Below the pieces are notes generated by a model. The model was not told where the DNA came from. It was given only the letters and a program-made list of their open reading frames with translations, and did no database searches. Of a stretch of DNA of 64,000 bases, positions 1 to 10,629 are shown piece by piece. How positions within the stretch are numbered: position 1 is the stretch's first letter; the number at the start of each line of letters is the position of its first letter. Source of the stretch: UBA1847 sp942492205. GTDB taxonomy: Bacteria; Pseudomonadota; Gammaproteobacteria; Steroidobacterales; Woeseiaceae. The position numbers were made by a program, and so were the translations under genes. The stretch lies in the NCBI GenBank assembly GCA_942492205.1, contig CALODT010000001.1, forward strand, positions 992,001 through 1,056,000, read 5' to 3'.

Positions 1-2066
1 ACTGGCTTGCATCAACGTTAAGCTGCAGCTTCGGGCTCAACGGGTACGAGACGCCGACGGTGTAGGTTGTCGATTGCGCGGTGCGGTCACGTCCGAGCTG
101 GCGCAATTCGTCCTCGCTGTAGATGACTGCCAGCTCCTCAAACGACGCCACCGGCTGCCCGATCATGGCATTACTGGCGCTCAGGAAAGGGCTGCCACGT
201 CGATCGATGAGGCCATGCAGCGACAGCTTCGACTCGAAGCGCCAGCTGCCCTGAAGAAAGGCACTGGCAAGCTCGCCGTAACCGAGGTCGTAATCGATCA
301 TGCCCCAGAGACTCTGCCTGGACCCGAAGTAGCGGAATTCCCCGCCAACTGCCTGCCTGTCTTCAATACCTGCCACATCCTGGGCAATGTAGAAAAGACC
401 CAGATCCAGGTTTTCCAGAATCGGACCGTAGTTAACACTTGCGCCATAAAAAGACCTGGAGGAATCGATGCCGTCCGACGAAGAGTAGGCCGGTTTGCCG
501 ATCACCGTGTTCAGCAGAATGCGGTCACTGATTTCGTAGCCCAGGTTCAGACCATCAAATCGTCCAAGTACACCGCCAGAGTTTCGTGATTGCCGACCGA
601 AGCGGCCGCGAAGTCCGGTCTTGACGTCGGCCAGATCGGCATACGCGTAGGAGACTCTTGTAGCGTTTCCGGATGTCGCATTGTCGTCCAGAAAGTCACT
701 GCGGTAGCCGAGCGAAACGCGACTACTGAAGTCGAATCGCTCGCCGCGCCGGCGCGCGTCGAAATTCACGTCTGAATACAAGGCGGACTGGCTGACGATC
801 TCATCCTGATCATTCTGCTGGTTCGCGTCGCGACGGTAGTACTGCGAAAAGTAGGTTTGAAGGCGCCAGTCACTTTGCCTTGAAGCCTGTCTCCCGCCTG
901 CGACGGCTGGTGAATTGCCTGTTGCGCCCGGCGAACTTGTGGCGAGCAATGCCGCAAGTCGCTGACTGACCCTGGGCGCTCCTTCACCATCCGGGTACAA
1001 CGACAGGTAACGCTGATACTCCGCTTTCGCGTGCGCGAGCTGTCCATTCTTCTCTCTGGCCAGGGCCAGGTATTCCTGGGCTTCTGCAAGACGGTCGTGA
1101 TTGGGCTGCTGCAGCACCTTGGTATAGATCTGCACGGCTCTCGATATTTCACCGGCTGCCATGGACTTGCGCGCGTCCTCCAGCAATGAATCGACTTTCG
1201 AAGGCGTTGCAATGGCATCCGTTGAACCATCCAGCTGTCCCAGGTCAGCGATCTGCTCAGCGGCAGCAATCTCCGTCAATTCGGTTTTTGAGTGGATCTC
1301 GCCTACCCAGGCGCCGGGAAACCTGCCCTCGAGGTCTGCCAGGGCCGCCGCCGCAGCCGCCCCGTTCGGAAAATCGCCAAGCACGAGCCTGAACCAGGTC
1401 TCGCCATTTACGACAGCCGCGGAGTGATAAAGAGTGCGGTCGGTCGCCCTGTCCAGCCCGCTAGCGTCCGCGATCGTAGGCAGCCGTTTGAATGACGCGA
1501 GATTGATGACGTAGGTTGACGCAGACAGAGCAGGGCGAGCTACCTGCCTGTGCTGAACCGTCTTTGCGCTTTGGCCTGACGGTGAATCCAGTGCCGTTTC
1601 AGATCGCGCGGAAACCAAAACCTTGAGTGAAAAGGAGATACCGGAGGCGTCGACATCGAATGTGACGGGCTCGCTGAAATTCAGTGTCAGCATTGGCCGG
1701 CGGCGAGTCGCCATCGTTTCAAGGTCTACGAGACGCGTTGTCGGATCCTGCGGGACGAAGGCGGCTTCGCGATTCTGCTACGACGGGTGACACGCCGTTG
1801 CAGATTCCGGTTGGCTCCAGGAATATACGCAGCCGATCGCCGCCACCTTGCGGTTCGTGACGCAGGTATTCCGTCTTGCAGTTAAAACGAACCTCGATCT
1901 CGGTTGTGGAATCGGCCGCGCTTATTCTCGAGCTTTCAATGAAGCCCGGACCCGCCAATGCTGCGGTCGTCATACCGATAAACAAGACACTCGCCAAGCA
2001 GCGGCCAATCCTGTGTGCAGATGTTGGTCGAATCACAGTACGCATACCCGACGAGTGAGCTACCAC
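1..2066 (-). CDS. Exported AMIN-like/SPOR/TPR/outer-membrane beta-barrel protein, frameshifted and cut by left edge
   Basis: Reading the minus strand gives a signal peptide (from the ATG at 2045; a GTG at 2066 is possible) and a short beta-rich N-terminal region. Near position 1775 the frame must shift to continue. From about 1770 it is open all the way to base 1, roughly 590 codons. That stretch holds a SPOR-like segment (about 1540-1290), a TPR-like helical segment (about 1180-950), and then alternating aromatic/polar strands typical of an outer-membrane barrel (about 860 to the edge). It begins 15 bp after the giant cytochrome stop, so it is probably the last gene of that operon. A porin partner for the cytochrome is an inference; a cellulose-synthase-BcsC-like or other TPR porin is an alternative. 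The C-terminus lies outside the window. Confidence 0.6.
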
Positions 2067-5000
2067 TCCCTGTCTGTGATTCGGTGGCAGCCGCTGCTGG
2101 CGCAGTTCAGGTCGTTTTGCAGGCCATTGTGCTTGTCGACGCTGGCCTTGTAGTCACGCGCATGGCAGCCGGCGCAGGTTGGCTGGTAGCCAGGCGACGA
2201 CCAGTTTACGACTTCCGTGTTCGTGCGATGACAATCTGTGCAAGCGAAATTCCGGCGATGATCAAGCGGCTCATACGTTAGCCCGGTATGACTGAAGTCA
2301 GCAGGCGTCCATGCTGCCGGTATGACAGACACCGCAGTCCTGCGCGGTGTTGAAATGGCCCGGGTTCTGACCTGTCGCATCTGTGCCGTTGTGGCATGAC
2401 GAGCAGGAACCGAGGACCTGGTTATGGTCGACCGTCGTGACGGGCGACCATACGATGGTGCTATGGCAGTCCTCGCAGACGTTGGTCGTCAGCACGTGCG
2501 TTGGGCTTTTGCCGGTGGCATCGGTGCCGTTGTGACAGCCCGAACAGTTGTCGACAATATTGGCATGGTCGAACGTAGCGGGTGTCCATGCGACGGTTGT
2601 ATGGCAGTCATCGCAATTGTTGCTGCTGCTGATGTGTGTTGGATGTTTGCCGGTCGCTGTAACGCCGTCATGACAGGGCCACAGGTCGGTGACCTGGGTG
2701 TGATGACCGGTACACGGGCACCCAGACATTGGACGTATGGCAGTCTTCACAGACGTCGCTGGTTGCAATATGGGTCGGGTTCTTGCCTGTAGCATCCGTG
2801 CCGTTGTGGCAGCTCGCGCAATTCCCGGTGATGTTGACGTGATCGAAGTTCGCCGGCAGCCAGCCTGTCGTCGAATGGCAGTCGTCGCAGTTGTTGCCGC
2901 TGTTGATATGCGTCGGGTTCTTGCCGGTCGCGATTACGCCGTGTGGCAAGAGCCGCAGGCCGACCACCTGGGTGTGCAACCGTGTAACGGGCCCAGATTG
3001 GAGTTGAGTCTGCAGATTGCGGTTGATTGGGTGGGTTTTGCCGGTGGCCTCGGTGCCGTTATGGCAGCTGAAGCAATCGCCCGTAATGTTGACGTGATCG
3101 AAGTTGGCCGGCAGCCAGCCCGTCGTCGAGTGACAGTCGTCGCAGTTGTTGCCACTGGTAATGTGCGTAGGGTTCTTGCCGGTCGCGGTGAATCCATCGT
3201 GACAGGAGCCGCAGCTACCGATGACCTGGGTGTGATCAACCGTGTCGGCAGGCGCCCAGACGTTGCTGTTGTGGCAATCTTCACAGGCATTACTGGTCTG
3301 GATATGGGTCAGGTTCTTGCCGGTAGACTCGACGCCGTTATGGCAGCTGAAGCAGTTATCGATGATGCCAACGTGGTCGAAATTGGCCGGTCGCCAGGCG
3401 TTGCTGGTATGGCAGTCGTCGCACGTATTGCTGCTCTGGATGTGTGTGGGGTGCTTGCCGGTTGCGATGGTGCCGTCATGACAGGAACCGCAGCTACCCA
3501 GAACCTGTGTATGGTCAACCAGGAATGCAGGGGCGAACACGTTGGTGTTGTGGCAATCCTCGCACACGTCTGTGGTTGTAATGTGCGCCTGATTCTTGCC
3601 CGTCGCTTCGACACCGTTATGGCAGTCGATACAGTTGCCGACGATATTGACGTGATCAAAGTTTGCGGGGAGCCAGCCGGTTGTTGCGTGCAGTCATCGC
3701 AGGTATCGCCGCTGGTAATGTGGTCCGGCGTCTTGCCAGTGGCCGTAAACCCGTCGTGGCAGGAGCCGCAGCTACCGCTCACCTGCGTATGGTCAACCGT
3801 GTCTACTGGCGTGAAAGCGTTTGTGTTGTGGCAATCCTCGCAGACATCGGTTGTCGTTATGTGTGTCGGAGATTTGCCTGTCGCGTCGGTGCCATTGTGG
3901 CAGCTGCCGCAATTGCCGGTGATATCAACGTGGCTGAAGTTGGCCGGAACCCATCCGGTCGTTGCGTGGCAATCGTCGCAGGTGTTCGCGGTATCGAGGT
4001 GTGCCGGATGTTTGCCGGTGGCTGTAACGCCGTCGTGGCAAGAGCCACAGGCGCCGATGACCTGGGTGTGGTCGACGGTGAAGACAGGCGCGAAGACGTT
4101 GGTCGTATGGCAGTCCTCGCAGACGTTGGTGGTTTGAATGTGGGTGGCGTTCTTGCCCGTCGCCTCGGTGCCGTTATGGCAGCTGGCGCAGTCGCCACTA
4201 ATATTGACGTGATCGAAGTTCGCTGGCAGCCAGCCGACGGTCGAATGGCAGTCATCGCAGTTATTGCCACTGGCTATGTGGTTTACGCTCTTGCCGGTTG
4301 CCGCAATGCCATCGTGACAGGAAGCACAGGTGCCGAGCACCTGGGTGTGGTCAACCGCCGTTGCCGGTTCGAAGGTCGCCGTGCTGTGGCAGTCCTCGCA
4401 GACGCTGGTCGTCTGCACATGCGTCGGGCTCTTGCCGGTCGCCGTGCTGCCGTTATGACAGCTGACCAGTTCCACAATCCCGCTGGTCGAATACTGCCGG
4501 GACCAGCTCACGGTTGGCAGTCGTCACACTGATGTTTGAGGATATGTGAGTGGCGTCTTGCCGTGCCTGAAGCCTTGTGACACTGACGCAGCTGCCGTTA
4601 TGGATGTGATCCATGAACGTGACAACGTTCCAGTTTGCCGTGATATGACAGTCTGAACACTCACCGGCGGTGGCTACGTGGTTGGCGGGTTTCGATGAGG
4701 CCCGTACCAGCCCGCTCTGCGAATGGCAGCTGGTGCATGACGGGTTGGTCGGACCGAAGCTACCGCCGACGTGACAGCCTTCGCAGGTACGTTTGAATGC
4801 GCGCCGTCAGGGAACCCTGTGCTGAAGTGATCAAGGTCTGTTGGACCGGGCTTCGTCCGATGCAACAAGCACCTCGCCGTACGACACCAGGTGAAGCAGC
4901 ATCGCTTCGAAAAGTTTGAAGAGCAGTCGTCCGAGTGATGATTTCATTGCATGACCTCACTTCCGTAACGAATCGGCGTATGGCAACGCCCGCATCGGCA

Positions 5001-6451
5001 CCGAATTCCCCGTCGTGGATATCATCTGCCCGGTGACAGTCGCGGCAACTGCCGTCGATAGCGGTGACTTTGTCAAGTGTCGTTCGGTGGCAGTCATCGC
5101 AACCCACGTTGACGTGCGCGCCGTCCAGCGGAAAGTCGGTCTGCACGTCATGATCGAAGGTCCAGATATCCCAGGCGACCGGGTTGTGGCAGGAGTTGCA
5201 GCCGTCGCCAAAGTTGCCCTTGTGAGTGTCGTCGTCAAGGTGGCATGAAACACAGTCGACCGATTCGTTGGCGTAGGCCTGGGTGGTGTGGCAGCTGTCG
5301 CAATCCTGTTCCTGGTGTACGCCATGCAGCGGGAACTGCGTGAAGTCGTGGTCGAAAAATACAGGGTCCTGCCAGTTCACTTCGGTGTGGCAACTCGCGC
5401 ATTGCGTGCCAAGCACGCCGTCGTGTGGATCGTCATCGAGGTGGCATGAGTCGCAGCTCGTCATTAGCTCGACTCGAAAATCGGCTCTATATGACATTCA
5501 TTGCAGGGAATTCCCTGATGCCCGCCCAGCAGTCTGTATCTGTATCGTATCGTGTGAAGCTGGCTCTTCCCACGCTGCTACATGGCCGTGTCGCATGGTC
5601 GCCACGATGTTTTTCTGCGCGTCATCCTCAAGATGGCAGAGATCAGGCCATGTCCATCTCGTCGTCAAACGGATCCTCGGAGTGCAGTCTCCGACTTGCG
5701 TGTTCCTGGGGGAAGTCGTTCGCGCATGATCGAAGCTGATCGTGCCAGTCGGTCGGGTTTGGCAGTTTCGCATTTGTTCCGCTCGGCGTTGCGGTGTGTT
5801 GGCGGAGGGTGTTGGTGGTGCCGGGAAAGTTCGGTTTCGTGACAATGAGGCAGGCGCTGCCGGTGCTTGGCCAGGGTCGTGGTGTGTGTCGAACTTCCAT
5901 GGCCCATTCGGATGGTTGATGGCATGAGCCGCAATCGTCGCCCATCGTGTCCTCGTGCGGCGATTCCTCGCGATGGCAGTCGACACAGTCAGACGGAGCT
6001 TCACGAAACTTCATGTCGGCCGCGTGGCAGTCGCTGCACTCCGCCTCGAGATGCGCGCCGCTGATTGCGAAATCGGTGAAATCGTGGTCGAAACTGTCCT
6101 GATCGAGTATTACGACCTCGGCGTTTCGCCCTTCATGATCGGTATGGCAGGAAGCACATTTGTCTGTGCTTGCGTCAGGGTGAAGTCCATGGAAGCCCCT
6201 GGAAGCTGAGATATCGGCAGCGACGTCTTCATGACAGTCCATGCAGAGTTGCCGTTGAGCGGACTTGTTGAACATCTCGTGGCAGGACGAGCATTCTGCT
6301 TCTATATCGGCATGGCCGGAAATGACTTCGCCGGGCATGACAAGTGTTTCGATGTCCTGCGCCGACGCTTCGGATATTGTGAGCACGCTATCGACATCAT
6401 GATTCCGAATGTTGTCCTTCTTAGCCAGGGCATATCGCGGTGTTCGTCCTG
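2060..6451 (-). CDS. Giant multiheme c-type cytochrome, interrupted by many small indels
   Basis: Bridging the frames gives about 1,450 residues with roughly 45 intact CXXCH heme sites, several more broken by single-base indels, and a final C-X4-CH site. The first part (6450-4990) has cytochrome c3-like pairs, with CSSCH, CMDCH, CASCH and CSDCH visible, separated by FDHD and GAH motifs. The second part (about 4500-2340) is made of 93-residue tetraheme repeats with the order CEDCH, CGSCH, CDDCH, CGSCH and linkers such as ATGKNPTHI. The last part ends in CTDCH, CAGCH and CASSGCH. Clear frame breaks fall near 5800-5500, 4990, 4580, 4530, 3690, 3000, 2730 and 2350. No signal peptide is visible after 6451, so the start is unresolved; it may continue from the membrane protein upstream. 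The likely role is a long periplasmic or surface electron wire. The indels could be sequencing errors or real decay. Confidence 0.8.
2340..4470 (-). repeat. Tandem 279-bp coding repeats (tetraheme modules)
   Basis: The CEDCH codons recur at about 4386, 4107, 3828 and 3550, a spacing of 278-279 bp, and the CDDCH codons follow the same rhythm. About seven to eight units are present. One unit near 2990-2740 is shorter by about 27 bp and has lost one heme motif. Each unit codes for about 93 residues and four hemes. The neighbouring units are very similar at DNA level, so this stretch is prone both to recombination and to assembly error, and the copy number in the window should be treated as provisional. 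Confidence 0.85.
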
Positions 6452-7353
6452 TTAATACATGTGCACGGCAAGCACATGCACCAGCGCCGACAAGACGAGC
6501 AGAATAAAGAGCGGCATGTGGAAAATATGCCAAAGGGAAAACAGCCGTTCGTAGAATGACAGTTGTGCGACTTGCCGCATGAGCCCGACTTGCCTGGCGA
6601 CGTAGCGATTAGCCGACTTCTGCAGTTTGTCTGCGTTGCTTCGTACTGTTGCAGATACCAGTGATCGCGCGCGGATCTCACGGCGAATTCTGAAATACAG
6701 ACGGGCACGAACAACGTAATGTTTGACGATCCATAAGAGGCTGTGCTTGATACTGATTGATCCCGTAAACCGGTCGCCCATGAGTTCGGCTGAAACGGCT
6801 TGAAGGTCGGAAATGAACCCCGGCAGCAACGCCGCCAGTCCATGGTTGTTCTCGAGTGCGTTCGCGATCTCTGACTGCAGTTCCTCGATACCCGCACGTT
6901 TGCCATACAGGCCGCGGTGTATGCGAGCGTAGAAGTAGCGGCCTATCACGCCGCTAATGGCCACTCCCAGCATGCTGTAAAGCGCGATTCTGCTGTTCAT
7001 GGCGCCAACACTGAAGTTGCAGTGGTACAGGATGAGCAGCGGCCCGATGAGTCCAATGAGCATGTGAATCCGAAACCAGTGCTTGACCATTCCAAGTCGA
7101 CGCAGTAGTGACGATTTCTTGCCCGCCGGGTAAAGAAGAAGTATGGCCATCATCGATCCGCCGAGGATGCCCAGCCAATGCCCAGTCCTTCGTTCGGGTT
7201 AAGGGTCTCGCTCCGCAACAGCCAGCCGGCCGCAAGCGCGGCGAGCAACATCAAGTAACCATAGAGACCGCTCCGCGACTTGCGCGGCGCCCGCGGTTTC
7301 GCTTTCGTTGCCGGCTGAGCGTCCGCCGGGATGTTCAATGCTGTTTCTAACAT
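6452..7353 (-). CDS. Multi-pass membrane protein upstream of the giant cytochrome (one frameshift)
   Basis: The N-terminal 60 residues (from ATG 7353) contain a basic cytoplasmic tail and a transmembrane helix. Near 7175 a one-base shift carries the frame into a second helix with a GGSMMAILLLYP core, and then into a 230-residue segment. That segment has a helix pair containing HWFRIHMLIGL and LILYHCNF, a helical soluble region, and a final helix around HIFHMPLFILLVL. Histidines in the helices could ligate b-type heme, but this is an inference. It starts 14 bp after the CcmI-like stop. It ends at 6452 exactly where the cytochrome frame begins, and that cytochrome has no signal peptide of its own. 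The two may therefore be one polypeptide anchored in the inner membrane, split here by an indel. Confidence 0.65.
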
Positions 7354-7367
7354 TCAGAGATGCCTTG

Positions 7368-8153
7368 TTATTGTATGACGAGATGCAGGTGTTGATGCTC
7401 AGCGACCACCACTTCTTCGGACATGGCTTCGAGACCCCGCAGCGCATCAGTTGCTACGCCGGAGCGCGAAATGCGGGCGGTTACAACGACGCGATCGAAG
7501 TTTGATAGCTTGATGTCAGTCGACATTGCCTGGCTATCGTTGAGACGAAAGTCCAGGGGTAAATCGGAGGCCGGCCGCTGCAGTACGGCGATCGGCATTG
7601 GCGGCCCTGCGACAGCCCGCGCGAAAATAAATACCGTGTCCGTTGGCAAGACAATCTCAGCATGCTCCCGGGCCAACTCAACGCGTCCGACAATCTGCGC
7701 GCTCGTGGAGTCAGGCTGCTCCGGGGACTCCGCTAACTCGGCGAGTTTTTTGTCGTATTGCCCGAGCGAGGCGGCACGCTGGTAGGCATCGAGGGCCTCC
7801 TGCATTCGCTGCAAATGCATGTAAGAGCGCGCGAGCAGCAGCCAGCTCTTGCCGTCTTCGGGGTTCGCTCTCAGTCGTGCTGCAAGCCCATCAACCATGC
7901 TCGCAACGGAATCAATGGACTTCTTCTGGGTCTTTGCACCGGGACTGGCCTGTGTCACCGGGTGCGTTGGCGGACGGGTCTCCGCCGCCTCTGGCGAACC
8001 GACTACCAGGTACATTCCCGACGTGAACAACGGTATGAAAAGAGCGGCCCCGATGATTCCAAATCGGCGCCTGTTTCTTGCGAGGGGAGCCGCAACGAAA
8101 GTAATGGCAATAAAGCCCATTACGACAGCGGTCGCCAATAAAACTGCAAACAT
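7368..8153 (-). CDS. ccmI: CcmI/CycH-like cytochrome c assembly protein
   Basis: This 261-residue intact protein has two N-terminal transmembrane helices (about 3-22 and 32-52), a TPR region (about 80-150) and a C-terminal beta domain. The C-terminal domain carries the family phrases DTVFIFARA, GPPMPIAVL and LDFRLNDSQAMS. CcmI/CycH proteins hold apocytochrome c for the heme lyase of the Ccm system on the periplasmic side of the inner membrane. Being first in an operon with a cytochrome that needs dozens of hemes, it may be a dedicated copy. No other ccm gene is in the window. It is one of the few undamaged frames in the first 10 kb, which argues that damage there is local rather than uniform. 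Confidence 0.85.
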   Translation of the reverse strand: MFAVLLATAVVMGFIAITFVAAPLARNRRRFGIIGAALFIPLFTSGMYLVVGSPEAAETRPPTHPVTQASPGAKTQKKSIDSVASMVDGLAARLRANPEDGKSWLLLARSYMHLQRMQEALDAYQRAASLGQYDKKLAELAESPEQPDSTSAQIVGRVELAREHAEIVLPTDTVFIFARAVAGPPMPIAVLQRPASDLPLDFRLNDSQAMSTDIKLSNFDRVVVTARISRSGVATDALRGLEAMSEEVVVAEHQHLHLVIQ

Positions 8154-8806
8154 CAGAAGTTGCCCTTTTGCCCAAGACGGCTTGATCCGCAGAACAAGAT
8201 CACATTATTACCAGCTACACGTTTCTCGCTCGGATCCGGTTCCATTTTCCGGGAAATAAGAACGATAAGTGGAATTTGCGTCACACAAACGAGCGCTGGC
8301 TCTGAATTGCGCAACTCAAGTCTGGCGGATTGATGCCTGGCGTCCAACTGTCGCGACTTTGCGACTTGCGGTGATCGACGGCTGCTGTGTCTCGGAACTA
8401 CAGGTTAGTACCCAACTGGCATGGGGGTTTACCCGTAGATTAAATCGCGGTGACGTCGCCGGTCTTCGTGGTCTGGCGTCCAAGGACGTTTACGTTGATT
8501 ATGTAATAAGCTCATGAAGATCATGTCTTTATACTGCGATTTCGGAGGGAGCATCGAGGCAATTGTCGCTTTACTCCCAATATATCCTGCTCAATGCCGA
8601 ACGATCGGCCGTATTTGTGAGTCCAGTCACACTTGTATGCAGTTGTCAGGATAGTCTTGCACTCCAGTTGCGCGGATTTCAAAACAATCGCATGAGTACG
8701 CCATCTTCCTGTCTTGCCGTCCCGTTTCTGATTTCCTGTGGTCTTGCGGCCCACGGTCGCAAAGTCCAGCGGCTCAGTGCCTCAAGACGGCAACCGAGGA
8801 GGCCTC
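8154..8806. other. Gene-free stretch between divergent operons
   Basis: About 650 bp separate the ccmI-like start from the SD-supported start of the oxidoreductase remnant. Short open frames here have no recognisable composition or ribosome-binding site, and I did not find a convincing RNA fold or a clean FNR or CRP box. It presumably holds the two divergent promoters. A GAGGAGG ribosome-binding site sits at its right end, just before the ATG at 8807. Confidence 0.5.
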
Positions 8807-9881
8807 ATGACCGCGACGCCATCCGAGATTGACCCGACCAAGTGCTCGGTTGTCCAATGCGTTGCGGCATGCCCGGAGCAGGGCTCGCACCAGGTTCTAG
8901 GCATGATTCGCAAGAAAGCGCACCTTGTTGGTCCAACCAACTGTATCGGTCACGGAGCCTGCAAGACTGTTTGTCCGGCCAACGCGATCACGCTGGTTTT
9001 GGTCGGCGCGTCGCGGCTTGACATTCCAAGGGTAACCCGGATTTTCAGACAACGTGCCGGGCGTTTTTCGCTGGCGAACTCGGCGGTTGGGTGATATGCG
9101 GTGGAGCAGGGCGCAGGCGATGGTGTCGATCACGATCTCAGACTCCGCACAAAATTTCGTTTGTGGCGCGGGTCCTGCTGGCCTTTGCGCGACGCTTGCG
9201 GCAACAGAAGCGAAACTCAAATACGCCACGATTGAGCAGGAGGAACTCGGTGGCACGGTAGCGCATTTCCCGCGCCGCAAGCTGGTCATGACGCAGCCTG
9301 CTGTGTTACCCATTGTCGGCAAGATGCGATTCAAGGAGGTGCAAAGGAGACGCTGATTGATTACTGGAAAGAGGTCGAACAGAAGACCGGAATCCAGATC
9401 AACTACAGTGAGAACGTGGCGGCAGTCGAGGCTGCACCGGATGGCGGCTTGTGCAAGACCAAAGGGCGAACACAACGCCGCACGGTTGTGAATGGTCGCC
9501 GAGGGCGACTCGGCGTGAGGTGAGGAGGCAGGTGTGAGGGTCGGAGTTCGGTTTGTGGCGGTGGCGACAGCGCGCTGGAAGCGGACCAGATCGCACGAGT
9601 CGGGGACAACGGTAACGCTGTCGTATCGTTCAGAAGCGTTCTCGCGCGCGAAAGCGAAGAACCGCCAGTTGGTGGAGGAGATGACAGCTGCCGGACGGCT
9701 GACCGTGTTGTTTGGCTCCAATGTCAAAGAGATTCGCCAGGGTGCCGTCGATATTGCCGTGGGTGAGAATCTCACGACCATCGAGAACGATGCCGTGGTC
9801 GTGTCGGCAGGCGGCATCTTGCCCAGCGCTTTCCTGCGCACGATCGGTATCCACGTTGAAACGAAGTGGGGCACCGAGTAG
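8807..9881 (+). pseudogene. Fe-S/FAD pyridine-nucleotide oxidoreductase remnant
   Basis: The start at 8807 follows a strong GAGGAGG site. The first frame codes for ferredoxin-like cysteine motifs (CSVVQCVAACP, then CIGHGACKTVCP), followed in another frame by the FAD Rossmann segment (GAGPAGLCATLA) with the thioredoxin-reductase-like phrase ELGGTVAHFPRRK. Further on are an NAD-site GGGDSALEA and a C-terminal part ending at 9881. Intact relatives join a 4Fe-4S domain to a thioredoxin-reductase-type flavoprotein. Here at least four frame changes are needed, and the stretch around 9450-9570 is shorter than the family expects. It is therefore either a true pseudogene or badly sequenced. Its role with the cytochromes next door is an inference. 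Confidence 0.7.
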
Positions 9882-9884
9882 CGC

Positions 9885-10619
9885 GTGGCAGAATTCGACG
9901 CCACCTTTTTCATCATCATCGCAGGTAGTTTCCTGGCCGCCCTGGTCAACGCCGCCTTTTCTGCAGGTGGCGCGATGATCATTCTCGCGGTGACCAGTGT
10001 CGTGCTGCCCGTCACCGCTATCGTGCCGATTCACTCCACGCTTCTGATTGGCTCTACTGCGAGTCGCACTGTGTTGTTCTGGCCCGATATCGACTGGAAA
10101 ATTGCCGGTCCGTTTCTTGCTGGCAGCATCGTGGCTGTCGCCATAGGCGCACGTATCTATGTCGAACTTCCCGAGACTCTCATCGCGACGGCGATCAGTA
10201 TCGTCATGCTGATTGCCATCTGGCTGCCGGAGGTCCGCTGGCGACCAAAACTGCGTCATCCATGGGTAATCGTCGGTTTCGTTCATTCGCTGTTATCGAC
10301 CTTGTTCGCGTACGGCGCTCTGCTGCACGCGATCATCCTGCACACGGGACTCAAAAAGCGGCAGATCGTTGCTACCATGGCCGCAAGCCTCACCGGTATG
10401 GGGCTGTTCAAGATAACGGGCTACACGCTCAATGGATTCGACTACGCGCCCTACATCCGGACGATCGTTTTTGCAATCGGCGCTGCAGTTTTAGGGACCT
10501 GGATCGGCAAGATGGTAATCGACAAGATATCCGAGCAACTGTTCCGCACGGTCTTCCGGGCGCTGGTTACGCTGACAGCACTAAGGCTGCTGTACGTGGG
10601 CCTCATTAATCCGTCGTGA
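9885..10619 (+). CDS. TSUP (TauE/SafE) family membrane transporter
   Basis: The 244 residues form about seven or eight hydrophobic helices with the two-fold repeat seen in TauE/SafE proteins. The N-terminal helix includes the conserved small-residue run AALVNAAFSAGGA, and the second half includes GFVHSLLSTLFAYGALLH. Family members export sulfite, sulfoacetate or other small organosulfur anions. The substrate cannot be read from sequence. The start is GTG, four bases after the stop of the oxidoreductase remnant, and xdhC follows 10 bp later, so it probably belongs to one transcript with them. Confidence 0.85.
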   Translation: MAEFDATFFIIIAGSFLAALVNAAFSAGGAMIILAVTSVVLPVTAIVPIHSTLLIGSTASRTVLFWPDIDWKIAGPFLAGSIVAVAIGARIYVELPETLIATAISIVMLIAIWLPEVRWRPKLRHPWVIVGFVHSLLSTLFAYGALLHAIILHTGLKKRQIVATMAASLTGMGLFKITGYTLNGFDYAPYIRTIVFAIGAAVLGTWIGKMVIDKISEQLFRTVFRALVTLTALRLLYVGLINPS

Positions 10620-10629
10620 CTCACCGTTG

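Noticed and set aside
2737..4137. A 466-codon open frame on the plus strand opposite the cytochrome repeats
   Set aside because: It is the antisense shadow of the heme repeats. Its Val/Ala/Gly/Arg-rich pattern simply mirrors the CXXCH codons and it has no domain signal.
2340..4470. Regular repeats that could look like a CRISPR array
   Set aside because: The period is 279 bp, the whole unit is conserved and coding, and there are no short repeats with unique spacers.
8480..8510. TTGAT-like half site suggesting an FNR box
   Set aside because: Only one half matches; the other half is too weak to call.
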